Part shown: positions 47,344-56,874 of the stretch, piece by piece
How the letters are laid out: each line of letters starts with the position of its first letter
Numbering within the stretch: position 1 is the stretch's first letter
From: Pseudomonas nunensis
GTDB taxonomy: Bacteria; Pseudomonadota; Gammaproteobacteria; Pseudomonadales; Pseudomonadaceae
NCBI RefSeq assembly: GCF_024296925.1
Contig: NZ_CP101125.1
Location: 684,501 to 748,500, forward strand
DNA: 64,000 bases
Reading direction: 5' to 3'
Notes under the pieces: model-generated
Told to the model about the DNA's origin: nothing
Database searches by the model: none
Seen by the model: the letters and a program-made list of their open reading frames with translations, nothing else
Made by a program: the position numbers and the translations under genes

Positions 47344-48747
47344 ATGGAATTGAGAATTGATCGACAGGCAATGGTGCCCGTCGTACAGCAAATCGTCGAC
47401 GGACTGGCGAGCTGGATCCGTCAAAGCGAAGTGCCGCCCGCGACGCGTTTGCCTTCCGTGCGACAAATGGCACGGCTCAATTTGCTCAGCCAATCCAGCG
47501 TCATCGAAGCCTGTGAGCGCCTTGTCGCCCAGGGGATTCTGGCGTCGCGTCCCGGGTCAGGATTCTGTGTCGCCGCGGCGGCACCCGCGACGCCGCACGC
47601 ATGGGAGCTTCCCGGGTTAGAAGGCGCAGAGCTGATGCAAAGGGGATGCACCGACAGCTTGTCGGGTGAACTGATGCTGGGGTATGGCGGTTTGCCCGAA
47701 AGCTGGCGCGAGACGGACGACCTCAGCTACGCCATTCGCCAGGTGGCCCGCACCGATATGGCCGGACTGTTCAACTACAGCACGCCGCTGGGCCTGCTGC
47801 CGTTGCGCCAGCAGATTCTCAAACGCTTGAAACCGCTCAATATCGAGGCGGACGAAAACCGCGTCCTGACCACTGCCGGCGCCAGCCAAGGACTCGACCT
47901 GATCGTGCGCACGCTGTTCAGGCCGGGAGACTGCGTGGTGGTGGAAAATCCCGGTTTTTCGCATCTGTTCGATTTGCTCAGGCTGCACGGCATTCAGATG
48001 CTTGAGGTGCCACGCACCGCGCAAGGCCCCGACACGCAAGCGCTCGAACGTGTACTGATCACGCACCGTCCGCGTGCGTTATTCATCAATAGCTTTCACC
48101 ACAACCCCACGGGCAGTTGCATGACCCCCGTGGTAGCGCAACGGGTTCTGGAGTTGAGCAAGACGCATGGCGTGCTGGTGATCGAAGACGATGTTTATGC
48201 GGACTTTCACAATGCTCCCGGTACACGCCTCGCGGCGCTGGATGACGACGCCCGCGTGATCTACGTCGGCAGTTTCTCGAAGACCCTCAGCAGCTCACTG
48301 CGCGTCGGGTTTGTAGTGGCTAGCGCTGAGCTCATTGCGCGGCTGGCCGAGGTCAAGATGATCAGCAGCATGGGTGGGTCACGGTTTTGCGAGTCGGTGC
48401 TGGCCAGCCTGTTGGCCAACGGCGCCTATCGCAAATTGGTGCAACGCCAGCGCCAGCGCCTGAACGTGGACCGGGCCGCGGCATTGCAGGTGCTTGAAGA
48501 TGCCGATTGGGAGGTGTTCGGCAAGCCGGCCGGCGGCTTGTTCATCTGGGCGCGATCGCCAATGTCCGACTACGCTCAGTTGCGCACGCATGCACAACGT
48601 TTCGGTGTCCTGCTGTCTTCCCCGACGGCATTCAGCCCGACTGGCGAAACCAACGACTGGCAGCGAATCAATGTGGCTTATGCCTGTGATCCGCGGGCCC
48701 GCCGGTTTTTCCAGGCCACTGCTTTGAATCGACCTAAAACGTTCTGA
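47344..48747 (+). CDS. MocR-type regulator (GntR helix plus aminotransferase fold)
   Basis: 467 aa. N-terminal GntR winged helix (LPSVRQMARLNLLSQSSVIE) and a type-I aminotransferase domain (TAGASQGLDLIVRTLF, NSFHHNPTGSC, VIEDDVYADFH, PLP Lys313 in GSFSKTLSSSLRVGFV). MocR proteins sense PLP or an amino compound and usually regulate a neighbouring gene. No divergent metabolic gene is present, so the target is unclear; the SDR upstream and chemoreceptor downstream are candidates. Confidence 0.9.
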   Translation: MELRIDRQAMVPVVQQIVDGLASWIRQSEVPPATRLPSVRQMARLNLLSQSSVIEACERLVAQGILASRPGSGFCVAAAAPATPHAWELPGLEGAELMQRGCTDSLSGELMLGYGGLPESWRETDDLSYAIRQVARTDMAGLFNYSTPLGLLPLRQQILKRLKPLNIEADENRVLTTAGASQGLDLIVRTLFRPGDCVVVENPGFSHLFDLLRLHGIQMLEVPRTAQGPDTQALERVLITHRPRALFINSFHHNPTGSCMTPVVAQRVLELSKTHGVLVIEDDVYADFHNAPGTRLAALDDDARVIYVGSFSKTLSSSLRVGFVVASAELIARLAEVKMISSMGGSRFCESVLASLLANGAYRKLVQRQRQRLNVDRAAALQVLEDADWEVFGKPAGGLFIWARSPMSDYAQLRTHAQRFGVLLSSPTAFSPTGETNDWQRINVAYACDPRARRFFQATALNRPKTF

Positions 48748-48855
48748 AAACGACGTGGGCGTAGCTTTTTGCCATTATTCCGACGCCAGAGACTTGTGTT
48801 GACACAGGCCCGTTGCGAATCTCCATCTACAGACTTTGGCAGGGGACTACGAGCA

Positions 48856-50823
48856 ATGATTTCGGCCGTGCAAGGACGTTTTGCCAACCTCGGTATGGCG
48901 AAAAAACTGGGTATCGGGTTTGTCCTGGTCCTGTTGTTGACAGCCTTGGTGGCAGCCATTGGCGTATGGTCCCTGCAAACCATCAGTCAGCGCTTCGACG
49001 GGCTCAAGCAGATGTCGTTGCTTAACAGCGGCCTGCTCAAGGTGCGCTTGCTGGAACAGGAATACGCCTTGCACGGCAACCCGAAAACCGCCGACGCCCT
49101 GCGACAGGGGGTTGATGCTCTGGTTGCGCTGGCGGACCAGTTGAAGGCGCAGTCGGCGGCCAACGTGCCGGTGATGAACGATGTCGAGCAATCGCTGGCA
49201 GCCTATCGCAAGGCCTTCGACGAATTCGTTTCGCTGACCCAGGCCAAGGACCTGGCGCTGGAAATGGCCAGTTGGTCGGTGTCCAGCGTGGCGAATAACC
49301 TCGACGTGTTGCAGGCCGGTCTGGCGGACGATGGCGCTTATACCTTGAAGGATTCCGAAGGCAAGGACGGCGCTCAATTCATCGAACAGGCCAACCAGGT
49401 CAGCCAGGTGTCGCGTTTGATGTTACAGGCCATGAACGAAGCCCGTGTGCGCCTCGACCAGAGCCGCAAGGGCGACGACGACAGCGCCGGCAAAGGCAAG
49501 ATCGAACAGGCCGATCAGGCGTTGGCCCAGGCCGAACAGCTGAAAACCACGGTGAAAGACGAGGGCTATCAGACCGTCCTCAATGAAGTCGCCGGCCACA
49601 TCGCCAGTTTCAGCGAAAAACTGGCTGAGTACACCGGGCTGCTGGCCCAGGAAAAAACCGTCTACGAGCAACTGCATCAGCGCGCCGCCCAGGTCGTGGA
49701 GCGAGTGGATCAAGCCTATGTGGCCGAAGACGGGGCGATGCAGGCCGAGTTGAAAAAGAATTCGCTGTTGATCGTCGGCTCTTCGGCGCTGGCGCTGCTG
49801 GTCGGCCTGATCGCGGCGTGGGTGATTACCCGGTTGATCGTGGCGCCGCTGCGCAGTGTGATCCGTGTTGCCCAGCAAATTGCCGCGGGTGATTTGAGTG
49901 CGACGGTGGAAGTGACCCGCCGTGATGAAATCGGCCAGTTGATGTTGGCGATGCAACAGATGGGCGCAGGCCTGAGCAGTATTGTCAGTGGTTTGCAGGC
50001 GGGTATTGAGCAGTTGGCCAGTTCTGCGCAATCGCTGTCGGCGGTGACTGAGCAGACCAATCTGGAGGTCAGTAGCCAGAAGGAAGAAACCGAGCAGGTC
50101 GCCACGGCGATGAATCAGATGACCGCTACCGTGCACGATGTGGCGCGCAATGCTGAAGAGGCGGCTACGGCGGCGCAGACGGCGGATGACAAGGTTGAGA
50201 GTGGTCAGCAGGTGGTGCGTCAGAGTATGGCGCGGATCGAGCAATTGGCGGATTCGGCGACCTCGGCCAGTTCCAGCATCGAGAGCTTGAGTGCGGAGAT
50301 TCAGAATATCGGCACGGTGCTGAGTGTGATTAAGAGTGTGGCTGAGCAGACTAACTTGTTGGCGCTCAACGCGGCCATCGAGGCGGCGCGGGCGGGTGAG
50401 CAGGGCAGGGGGTTTGCGGTGGTGGCTGATGAGGTGCGGGCGTTGGCCAAGCGTACTCAGCAGTCGACTGAGGAGATTGAGCGGTTGGTCAGTGCTTTGC
50501 GTTCGGCGGCGCAGTCGTCGGTGCAGCAGATTCAGAACAGTGGTGAGTTGGTGAAGCTGGCGGTGAGTGATGCTCTGCAGACTGAGAGTGCGTTGGGGAG
50601 TATTGCGGCGGCGGTGTCGTTGATTCAGCAGATGAATCAGCAGATTGCGGCGGCGGCTGAGGAGCAGAGTTCGGTGGCTGAGGAGATTAATCGTAGTGTG
50701 ACGAGTATTCGTGCGAGTGCGGATCAGTCTTCGTTGGCGATGCAGGGGAATGCGGCTTCGAGTATTGAGTTGGCGCAGTTGGGGGTTGAGCTGAAGGGGA
50801 TGGTTGGGCATTTTCGGCTTTGA
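48856..50823 (+). CDS. Methyl-accepting chemotaxis protein, HBM-type sensor
   Basis: 655 aa from ATG 48856. Membrane helix near residues 20-40, a long all-helical periplasmic domain (about 45-300, HBM-like as in P. putida McpS), second helix near 300-320 ([20 protein letters not shown]), HAMP, and the signalling tip around residues 495-525 ([20 protein letters not shown]). McpS binds TCA intermediates, but ligand identity here is inference. Confidence 0.9.
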   Translation: MISAVQGRFANLGMAKKLGIGFVLVLLLTALVAAIGVWSLQTISQRFDGLKQMSLLNSGLLKVRLLEQEYALHGNPKTADALRQGVDALVALADQLKAQSAANVPVMNDVEQSLAAYRKAFDEFVSLTQAKDLALEMASWSVSSVANNLDVLQAGLADDGAYTLKDSEGKDGAQFIEQANQVSQVSRLMLQAMNEARVRLDQSRKGDDDSAGKGKIEQADQALAQAEQLKTTVKDEGYQTVLNEVAGHIASFSEKLAEYTGLLAQEKTVYEQLHQRAAQVVERVDQAYVAEDGAMQAELKKNSLLIVGSSALALLVGLIAAWVITRLIVAPLRSVIRVAQQIAAGDLSATVEVTRRDEIGQLMLAMQQMGAGLSSIVSGLQAGIEQLASSAQSLSAVTEQTNLEVSSQKEETEQVATAMNQMTATVHDVARNAEEAATAAQTADDKVESGQQVVRQSMARIEQLADSATSASSSIESLSAEIQNIGTVLSVIKSVAEQTNLLALNAAIEAARAGEQGRGFAVVADEVRALAKRTQQSTEEIERLVSALRSAAQSSVQQIQNSGELVKLAVSDALQTESALGSIAAAVSLIQQMNQQIAAAAEEQSSVAEEINRSVTSIRASADQSSLAMQGNAASSIELAQLGVELKGMVGHFRL

Positions 50824-51068
50824 CGCTTTGACTTGGCGGCCTTTGGGCCGACCATGCTCTTTGTGATTTGGGTGTATATCCGTTTCTTCGGTAACGGCTG
50901 CTTGAGGTTTCGCCCTTACGGCGAGTCCCTTTTGGCAGACGCCCCAAAAGGAACCAAAAGGTCTCGCCCCGGCGTCCGGCCCCTCGCTTAGGCTCGGCGT
51001 GCCTTCGTTCCGGTGTCCATCTGGGGGCATCGCCTACGGTCGGCTTCGCTTCGACCTCCTCTCGATGT

Positions 51069-51085
51069 GTGCGGCTTCGCCGCAC
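51069..51085. repeat. Hairpin GTGCGGC-TTC-GCCGCAC within GC-rich intergenic region
   Basis: Perfect 7-bp stem. It lies in the 848-bp gap 50824-51671, whose first half (about 50890-51170) is a hairpin-rich sequence of a type I associate with Pseudomonas intergenic repeats, and whose second half is a tandem REP array. I see no credible gene in the gap. Confidence 0.55.
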
Positions 51086-51221
51086 GGCGCTACGCGCCCA
51101 CCCCCAGATGAACACCTCCACTCAGCCTCCCGAAGGGGCGGGTAGAGCAAGATCAAAGGCAGGCGAGCTAACGCTCGGCCTTGAGTGGTTAGAAGCGGGG
51201 CGGTGTGCGCTGGGCTGCTTC

Positions 51222-51610
51222 TGTAGGAGCGTGGCTTGCCCGCGAAGCCGTCCTGACAGACGACCAATCTCTCCCGAATGTACCCGGCCAAACTGTAGGA
51301 GCGAGGCTTGCCCGCGAAGGCGCCCCAACAGCCGACCAATCCCTCCCGGATGCCCTCGGTCAAAATTGTGGGAGCTGGCTTGCCTGCGAAGGCGCCCTGC
51401 CAGCCGACCAATCCCTCCCGGATGCACTCGATCAATTTGTAGGAGCGAGGCTTGCCCGCGAAGGCGGCCTGACAGCCGACCCATTTCTTCCGGCTGTACT
51501 CGGTCAAATTTGTGGGAGCTGGCTTGCCTGCGAATGCGCCCTGCCAGCCGACCAATCCCTCCCGGATACACTCAATCAAATTGTAGGAGCTGCCGAAGGC
51601 TGCGATCTTT
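51222..51610. repeat. Tandem array, five 71-73 bp units plus a partial
   Basis: Units start at 51222, 51294, 51367, 51438 and 51511, with a partial from 51582. Each has one REP half (TGTAGGAGCGAGGCTTGCCC or TGTGGGAGCTGGCTTGCCTG) plus a spacer with GCCGACCAATCCCTCCCGGA. All units point the same way, unlike the inverted REPINs. Confidence 0.92.
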
Positions 51611-51630
51611 TGATCTTCAAATCCAAGGCC

Positions 51631-51655
51631 AAAAAAAACCACCTCTCGGTGGCTT
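51631..51655 (-). terminator. Terminator of the 256-aa membrane protein gene
   Basis: On the minus strand CCACC-GAGA-GGTGG is followed by eight T residues. Confidence 0.9.
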
Positions 51656-51671
51656 TTCCTGACTGTTTTGA

Positions 51672-52442
51672 TCAGTCGTAAATCGCTTTTTTCTTCCAGT
51701 CGGCATCTGCCTCGACGTCTTTCAGGCCTTCGGTCAGTTGGTTGACTTCGCCTTCAGCCGGGGCTGTCTGGTCCATGACTTGGGCGTTGGCGCGGGCCAG
51801 GAGTTTTTCCAGGTATTCGAGTTGTTCGGCGTAGACCTGGGGTTCCTGTTGTTTGCGCAGGTATTGCACGCCGCGTTCGAACGCGAGGCGAGCCTGGCCG
51901 GGTTGGTTTTGTTGCAGGGAGTGCTGGCCGAGGTTGTTGAAGAACTCGATGTGCAGCAGTACCAGGATGTGGCGAACTTCGCGGATCCAGCGTTTGGCTT
52001 CGTTGGTCGGCAGGAAGCCGTCCTGGGCCGCGCGGGTGATTTGGCCGTGCAAGGCTTCGAGCAGGAAGCGTACGTCCTTGGCTTTGGCTTCGGTCTGGAT
52101 CGGTGCCGGCGGGTTGTTGACCGGGATCGATTCGCCTTGGGCAACCAGCGTGGTCAGTTCGGCGATTCGCGCCTTTACAGTGGCATTGGTTTTTTCAAGG
52201 TTCAACAGGCGCTGGCAGACGTTCAGCTCCAGGCGAGTCAGCAGCAGCTTGAGCGCTGGTGTCATCAACTGGCCGGGGAAGGTCTCGGTGATTTCGCCGC
52301 AGCGACGCAGGCGGTCGTTGAGTTCAACCTTGGTGCGGGCCTTTTCCAGCTTATTGTTTTCCACCACATGGTTCATGTAGCCAATGGCGATCAATAGTGC
52401 GATCCCGGCTACAACTAGCAGGGTGATCATGAGTGGTGTCAC
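51672..52442 (-). CDS. Conserved membrane-anchored helical protein
   Basis: 256 aa from GTG 52442 (GAGG eight bases upstream). One N-terminal helix (MITLLVVAGIALLIAIGYM) anchors a long, mostly helical soluble part (LEKARTKVELNDRLRRC, RLALFERGVQ-like repeat near 210, possibly TPR-like). I do not recognise a function. An open extension to 52559 would add a repeated SRPIQVE segment but has no ribosome site. Confidence 0.72.
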   Translation of the reverse strand: MTPLMITLLVVAGIALLIAIGYMNHVVENNKLEKARTKVELNDRLRRCGEITETFPGQLMTPALKLLLTRLELNVCQRLLNLEKTNATVKARIAELTTLVAQGESIPVNNPPAPIQTEAKAKDVRFLLEALHGQITRAAQDGFLPTNEAKRWIREVRHILVLLHIEFFNNLGQHSLQQNQPGQARLAFERGVQYLRKQQEPQVYAEQLEYLEKLLARANAQVMDQTAPAEGEVNQLTEGLKDVEADADWKKKAIYD

Positions 52443-52501
52443 CGGTAAGACCTCTTTATAGGGTTCGCGTGCGAGTGTAGTGGCTTGGCCTGGGGGCGCA
52501 T

Positions 52502-52564
52502 AGGGCCGCTCGACGAGTTGGATCGGCCGCGACTCTACTTGTATCGGCCGAGACCCCACTTATA
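52502..52564. repeat. Three 21-bp direct repeats
   Basis: GGCCG-containing units begin at about 52502, 52523 and 52544. The last two share TCGGCCGnGACnCnACTT; the first is degenerate. They lie 60-120 bases upstream of the GTG start at 52442. They may be operator half-sites, or remnant coding repeats since 21 is a multiple of three. Confidence 0.6.
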
Positions 52565-52733
52565 TAAGTAGCAACGTGCGAGGTGCACATTGCCATCACT
52601 TGTGGCGTGGGTGGACTATAGCGCCTTGGCGGGTGACAGAATATAGGCGTCAAACACCGGGCGACGGAAAACCCGGATTCGCCTGTCAAAGCACGGCGAA
52701 GTCATTGATTTAAATAAATTTATATCAGGGGGT

Positions 52734-52762
52734 TGACGACCCCTCAATCCATCCATAGAATG
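52734..52762 (+). promoter_or_regulatory. Sigma-70 promoter of tRNA operon
   Basis: TTGACG, 17-bp spacer, TAGAAT; then a GC-rich GCGCGCC start-region stretch as in stringently controlled stable-RNA promoters. An AT-rich UP-like segment (about 52709-52726) precedes it. Confidence 0.85.
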
Positions 52763-52823
52763 CGCGCCACTTACAGCGTAAAGCACACAGCGAAACGCGG
52801 TAGGGAGTGAATGTTGTACGTGT

Positions 52824-52899
52824 GTCCCCTTCGTCTAGTGGCCTAGGACACCGCCCTTTCACGGCGGTAACAGGGGTTCGAGTCCCCTAGGGGACGCCA
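52824..52899 (+). tRNA. tRNA-Glu (TTC), copy 1
   Basis: 76 nt, GTCCCC acceptor arm, anticodon TTC in the CCCTTTCACGG loop, GGGTTCGAGTCCC T-arm, encoded CCA end. Confidence 0.97.
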
Positions 52900-52901
52900 T
52901 T

Positions 52902-52977
<76 letters not shown>

Positions 52978-53082
52978 TTTTTAAACAGCACTGCTTTCGG
53001 GCGGGGCTGAGTGAAACCAGAAACGATATCTTCGGATACGTATTTGGGCACTGAAATACACACCATGTGTTTCAGTTAGCGT

Positions 53083-53158
53083 GTCCCCTTCGTCTAGTGG
53101 CCTAGGACACCGCCCTTTCACGGCGGTAACAGGGGTTCGAGTCCCCTAGGGGACGCCA
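53083..53158 (+). tRNA. tRNA-Glu (TTC), copy 2
   Basis: Identical to the copy at 52824-52899. No second promoter is evident in the 105-base spacer, so all four genes are probably one transcript. Confidence 0.97.
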
Positions 53159-53161
53159 TTT

Positions 53162-53237
<76 letters not shown>

Positions 53238-53248
53238 TATTTAACGAA

Positions 53249-53279
53249 AACGCCGCTCAGCAATGAGCGGCGTTTTTGT
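53249..53279 (+). terminator. Terminator of tRNA operon
   Basis: CGCCGCTC (53251-53258) pairs with GAGCGGCG (53265-53272), then a T run. Confidence 0.93.
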
Positions 53280-53287
53280 TTGTGTAT

Positions 53288-53374
53288 GTGGGAGCGGGCT
53301 TGCTCGCGAAAACGGTGTATCAGTCGACAAATCATCAACTGACAGACTGCTTTCGCGAGCAAGCCCGCTCCCAC
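53288..53374. repeat. REPIN, 87 bp
   Basis: Inverted REP units around GTGTATCAGTCGACAA/TCAACTGACAGACTGC. Confidence 0.9.
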
Positions 53375-53400
53375 ATTGTTTTGTATTTCACGTCAAAGTA

Positions 53401-53427
53401 GCGGACCCGCCAAGATAGCGGGTCCGC
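53401..53427 (-). terminator. Hairpin after dipeptidase gene
   Basis: GCGGACCCGC and GCGGGTCCGC, 10-bp perfect stem with a 7-base loop; T run short. Confidence 0.7.
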
Positions 53428-53435
53428 GACAGCGA

Positions 53436-55175
53436 TCAGAGCTTCGGCAACTGCCCGACGCGCCCCATCATCTCGGTCACGATCTGCAGGTCCAGCAGGA
53501 ACTGGTCGACCGTCTTGAACTCGTTGTCGGTGTGGCCGGTGTACTTGACCTCAGGTCGGGCCAGGCCGAATTGCACGCCGTTAGGCAGCTCATGGACCGA
53601 CGTGGCACCGGCGGAAGAGCCGAACTTGTGTTCCATGCCCAGGTTTTCAGTGGACACGGCCAGCAGAGCCTTGACCCATTCGCCCTCGGGATTGCGGTAC
53701 ATCGGCTCGGCGATCGAGTAGGTGAAGGTCGCCGGGACGTGGGTTTTCTTGCTCCAGGCGCCAATCTTGTCAGCAATTTTCGCCTTGAGCGCTTCCGGGG
53801 ATTCGCCCTTCGGTACGCGCAGGTTGACCGCGAGCTTGAAGGTTTTGTCATCCATGCCGACGAAGGTCAGGGAAGTAGTCAGCGGACCCATGAAGGCGTC
53901 GGAGAAACCAACGCCCAATTTGCCACCCAGGTAATCCAGGCCCCAGTTATCGGCGGCGTAACGCGCGGCGTCGGTGATGTGGTTGTGCTTGAGTGCGACT
54001 TTGCCGTCGATGCTGTGGATGAAGTCCAGCATCCTCGCCACCGGGTTCACGCCGGACTCGGGCTCGGAGGAGTGCGCGGACACGCCGGTGACGGTCAGCT
54101 TGACGTCCTTGCCGTCGACCTTGGCGTTCACTTCGAAGTTACCGCCATTGCGCTTGGCATAATCAGCCCCGGCCTTCTGCAGGCTGGCGGCCAGTTCGGC
54201 GGGTTTATCGGTGACAAGGACGGCCACCGAAGCCGACGGAATCTGGTTGGTGGCCATCCCGCCAGTCATCGAGATGATTTCGGCGCCTTTGCCCTCGCCA
54301 TCACGCCGTGGGAAGTTGCCCATGACCGTGCCGTAGCCTTTCTCGGCAATCACCACCGGGTAGCCGCCATCCAGCGCCAGGTTGTAGTTCGGCGTCGGGT
54401 TGTGTTCGAAGTAATAAGGAATGGCGTCGCCGCTGGTTTCTTCGGTGGTGTCGACCAACAGCTTGAAGTTACGGGCCAGTGGCAGCTTCTCTTCCTTGAT
54501 GACTTTCATCGCGTACATCGCTACCACGATGCCGTTCTTGTCATCCTCGGTGCCCCGGCCGTACATGCGGTCGCCGATCAGGGTGACCTTGAACGGGTCG
54601 AGTTTGGTGCCGTCCTTTAGCACCCAGTTTTCCGGTGTCACTGGCACCACATCGGCATGGGCGTGGATGCCCACGACTTCATCACCGCTGCCTTCGAGGG
54701 ATATTTCGTAGACGCGGTTGTCGATGTTGCGGAAGTTCAGATTGAACGCCTGGGCCAGGCCCTTGATCTTGTCGGCGATCTTGATGAATTCAGGGTTGTC
54801 GTGCTGGGCGACGCCTTCCACTTGGAAGGTCGGAATGGCCACCAGCTCACGCAGGGTTTCGGTGGCAGCGTTGCCATATTTCACCCGGGCATAAATACCC
54901 AGCAGGCGATTGATTTCGTTTTGCTGTTCAGCAGACAGGGTTTTGTTGTCGAGAAAAGCGCTGATGGCCGGGCCCAGGTTGGCGGTTTTGGCCAGTTCGC
55001 TCTTGGCCACGCTGCCCAGGAATTGCCGGAAATCCGTGGCCGATGCATCACTGAAAGCCTTGAGGATGGTCGCGCTTTGTTGCGCAGTGATGTTGGCGTG
55101 GGCCAGTGGGGTGAACGACGCAAGGCTCGCCAATACAAGAGTGGTAGCGGCCAGTTGCTTGAGAGAAAAATCCAT
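53436..55175 (-). CDS. M20-family metallodipeptidase, exported
   Basis: 579 aa from ATG 55175; an ATG at 55187 abuts AAGGA too closely. Signal peptide (QLAATTLVLASLASFTPLAHA). Zinc-ligand motifs of the PepV/M20 group: HAHADVVPVTPENW, YGRGTEDDKNG, DTTEETSGDAI, and a late GHTDNEF. It probably cleaves dipeptides in the periplasm. It is larger than cytosolic PepV because of about 90 extra N-terminal residues. Monocistronic. Confidence 0.9.
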   Translation of the reverse strand: MDFSLKQLAATTLVLASLASFTPLAHANITAQQSATILKAFSDASATDFRQFLGSVAKSELAKTANLGPAISAFLDNKTLSAEQQNEINRLLGIYARVKYGNAATETLRELVAIPTFQVEGVAQHDNPEFIKIADKIKGLAQAFNLNFRNIDNRVYEISLEGSGDEVVGIHAHADVVPVTPENWVLKDGTKLDPFKVTLIGDRMYGRGTEDDKNGIVVAMYAMKVIKEEKLPLARNFKLLVDTTEETSGDAIPYYFEHNPTPNYNLALDGGYPVVIAEKGYGTVMGNFPRRDGEGKGAEIISMTGGMATNQIPSASVAVLVTDKPAELAASLQKAGADYAKRNGGNFEVNAKVDGKDVKLTVTGVSAHSSEPESGVNPVARMLDFIHSIDGKVALKHNHITDAARYAADNWGLDYLGGKLGVGFSDAFMGPLTTSLTFVGMDDKTFKLAVNLRVPKGESPEALKAKIADKIGAWSKKTHVPATFTYSIAEPMYRNPEGEWVKALLAVSTENLGMEHKFGSSAGATSVHELPNGVQFGLARPEVKYTGHTDNEFKTVDQFLLDLQIVTEMMGRVGQLPKL

Positions 55176-55322
55176 TGCTGGGGGCATTCCTTCGCAGGTA
55201 GTGAGTAGGAAATATCTGATCGAGTAATCAGAAAGGTTCCCAAACTAACACCACGGGGAAGCAGTAGGGGAGCCCCTTAAGTGGGAACTGTCGCACAGAA
55301 ACGCAAAAGCGACGCACAAACG

Positions 55323-55357
55323 AAAAAGGCCCGCCAGTCTGACTGAGCGGGCCTTTT
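55323..55357 (-). terminator. Terminator of the AlaX-oxygenase-LysE operon
   Basis: GGCCCGC (55328-55334) and GCGGGCC (55347-55353), flanked by A and T runs on either side. Confidence 0.9.
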
Positions 55358-55371
55358 GCGTGGGCGCGGGT

Positions 55372-56010
55372 TTACATCGACAGAATCAGGCGCCCGGCAA
55401 ACAGGATCAAAATCACCCCCATGGTGCGTTCGAACCAGTGCCCCATGCGCATAAACAGCAGGCGCACCCGGGTACTGGAAAAGAACAGCGCGACGATCAC
55501 AAACCACAGTGCGTTGACGAAGCACATCCACAGGCCATACAGCGCCTGGATCTGCAGCGGGGTCGTGGTGCTGATGATGGTGGTGAAGATCGCCAGGAAA
55601 AACAGCGTGGCTTTCGGGTTGGTCGCGTTGGTCAGGAAACCGGTGGTGAACGCCTTCAACAAAGTTTGTTCGACCACGGGTTCGTCAGCCGGCTTGTCAC
55701 CTTCCAGTGCAGTCTTGGGTTTGCTGCGCAATAGGCTGACGCCGAGGTACAGAATGTAGGCGCCGCCCACGACTTTGGCCACGGTCAGTAACCAAGGCAC
55801 GGTGTGCATCAATGCGCCGACGCCGAGCAGGGTGTACAGCACGTGCACGGAAATCCCCGCGCCAATCCCCAGCGCGGTGCAAATCCCGACCAGGCGACCG
55901 AAGCGCACGCTCTGGCGGATGGTCACGGCAAAGTCCGGTCCGGGGGCGACTACGGCCAGAAAGTGAATGGTCGCCAGCGCCAGAAACTCGCCCAGGTAAT
56001 TCGAAAGCAT
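55372..56010 (-). CDS. LysE/RhtB-family amino-acid exporter
   Basis: 212 aa from ATG 56010 (GGAG five bases upstream). Six membrane helices; HFLAVVAPGPDFAVTIRQS and GFLTNATNPKATLFFLAIF are the family signatures. It starts one base after the stop of the 2OG-oxygenase gene, so they are surely co-translated, which points to export of the oxygenase product. Confidence 0.9.
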   Translation of the reverse strand: MLSNYLGEFLALATIHFLAVVAPGPDFAVTIRQSVRFGRLVGICTALGIGAGISVHVLYTLLGVGALMHTVPWLLTVAKVVGGAYILYLGVSLLRSKPKTALEGDKPADEPVVEQTLLKAFTTGFLTNATNPKATLFFLAIFTTIISTTTPLQIQALYGLWMCFVNALWFVIVALFFSSTRVRLLFMRMGHWFERTMGVILILFAGRLILSM

Positions 56011-56011
56011 C

Positions 56012-56782
56012 TCAACTCCAAAAAGTAAGGGGTGAAGCATTGCCGCGATAGCCGACAAAGAACGAAAGGCTCAACCGCGGGTCCGCCACGCCCGGGGTCA
56101 CCGAGTGCATGCAGCGCGAATTGAACATGATGAAATCACCCGGATCAGGGCGTACCTCCAGGGTCGGAGGGCCAAGCAGGGACGGGTCGATGCCGTAACT
56201 GTCGCCACGCATTTCGTCGAATTGGTCAGGGGAAATGTCGTGGTCCCACATCTGCAACGCGCCGCCTTCGGTGGGCATGTTCAGGTAAACATTGCAGGCG
56301 AATTGCGCCTCCAGGCTGCGGGCCTGAAAACTGTCCGGGGCATCCTTGGCGAAGATGTCGTGATGGGCGAGGAAGCACACGCCGGGCTTCACCACCCTGG
56401 ACAGCCCGACGTACATCTTGCGGCCATAGAGGTTTTCCAAGTGCGCGCCTGCCGGCCACGATTCGTCGAGCATGCAGCGCAAGGTGTCGACCGGGGATGA
56501 GTAGGGCGCACAGCGATTGCGCAGCTCCTCGATATTGCTGGTGGCGCGCTCGAAATAGTCTTCGATCAGCAGCGGCTGGTTTTCCGCTTCATAAAACGCC
56601 ATGCCAATCCGGCCAATACTCGGCGCGTTGATGTAACCCTCAAAGCCCGGCGCAAGGATCTTGTCGCCAATCTGCACCGCCAGCGGCTGAGGCAAAAAGC
56701 CTTTGACGCGGATAGCGAGGACTTCTTCGTTGGCCAGTTTTTTTATGCACGTCTCATCGAGACGCTCGACGTCAAGCATCAT
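56012..56782 (-). CDS. Fe(II)/2-oxoglutarate-dependent oxygenase
   Basis: 256 aa. The facial triad is visible: H140-x-D142 in FLAHHDIFAKDAP and H226 in SRCMHSVTPG, with Arg236 (DPRLSLSFF) to hold 2-oxoglutarate. Asp at 142 argues for hydroxylation, not halogenation. NVYLNMPTEGGALQMWD is the core strand. The substrate is unknown; linkage to an amino-acid exporter and an AlaX editing protein suggests a free amino acid. ATG 56779 is an equally possible start. Confidence 0.85.
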   Translation of the reverse strand: MMLDVERLDETCIKKLANEEVLAIRVKGFLPQPLAVQIGDKILAPGFEGYINAPSIGRIGMAFYEAENQPLLIEDYFERATSNIEELRNRCAPYSSPVDTLRCMLDESWPAGAHLENLYGRKMYVGLSRVVKPGVCFLAHHDIFAKDAPDSFQARSLEAQFACNVYLNMPTEGGALQMWDHDISPDQFDEMRGDSYGIDPSLLGPPTLEVRPDPGDFIMFNSRCMHSVTPGVADPRLSLSFFVGYRGNASPLTFWS

Positions 56783-56874
56783 GGTTTAGGTCCATCTATC
56801 GAGTAGTCAACGGAGCTCGCGAATGCAGGCTCCCCCGGCGTCAGGCGATGACAGTGTCGCCATCGCCAAAAAGC

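Noticed and set aside
49423..51030. 535-codon open frame on the minus strand
   Set aside because: Antisense to the chemoreceptor gene; extremely Arg/Leu/His-rich and without family features.
51222..51610. CRISPR array
   Set aside because: Repeats (about 27-bp REP halves) are diverged and the spacers are near-identical to each other, the reverse of a CRISPR pattern; no cas genes.
51034..51642. Open frame of 202 codons on the minus strand with 24-residue repeats
   Set aside because: It consists of translated REP halves, has no ribosome site, and several other frames through the array are also open.
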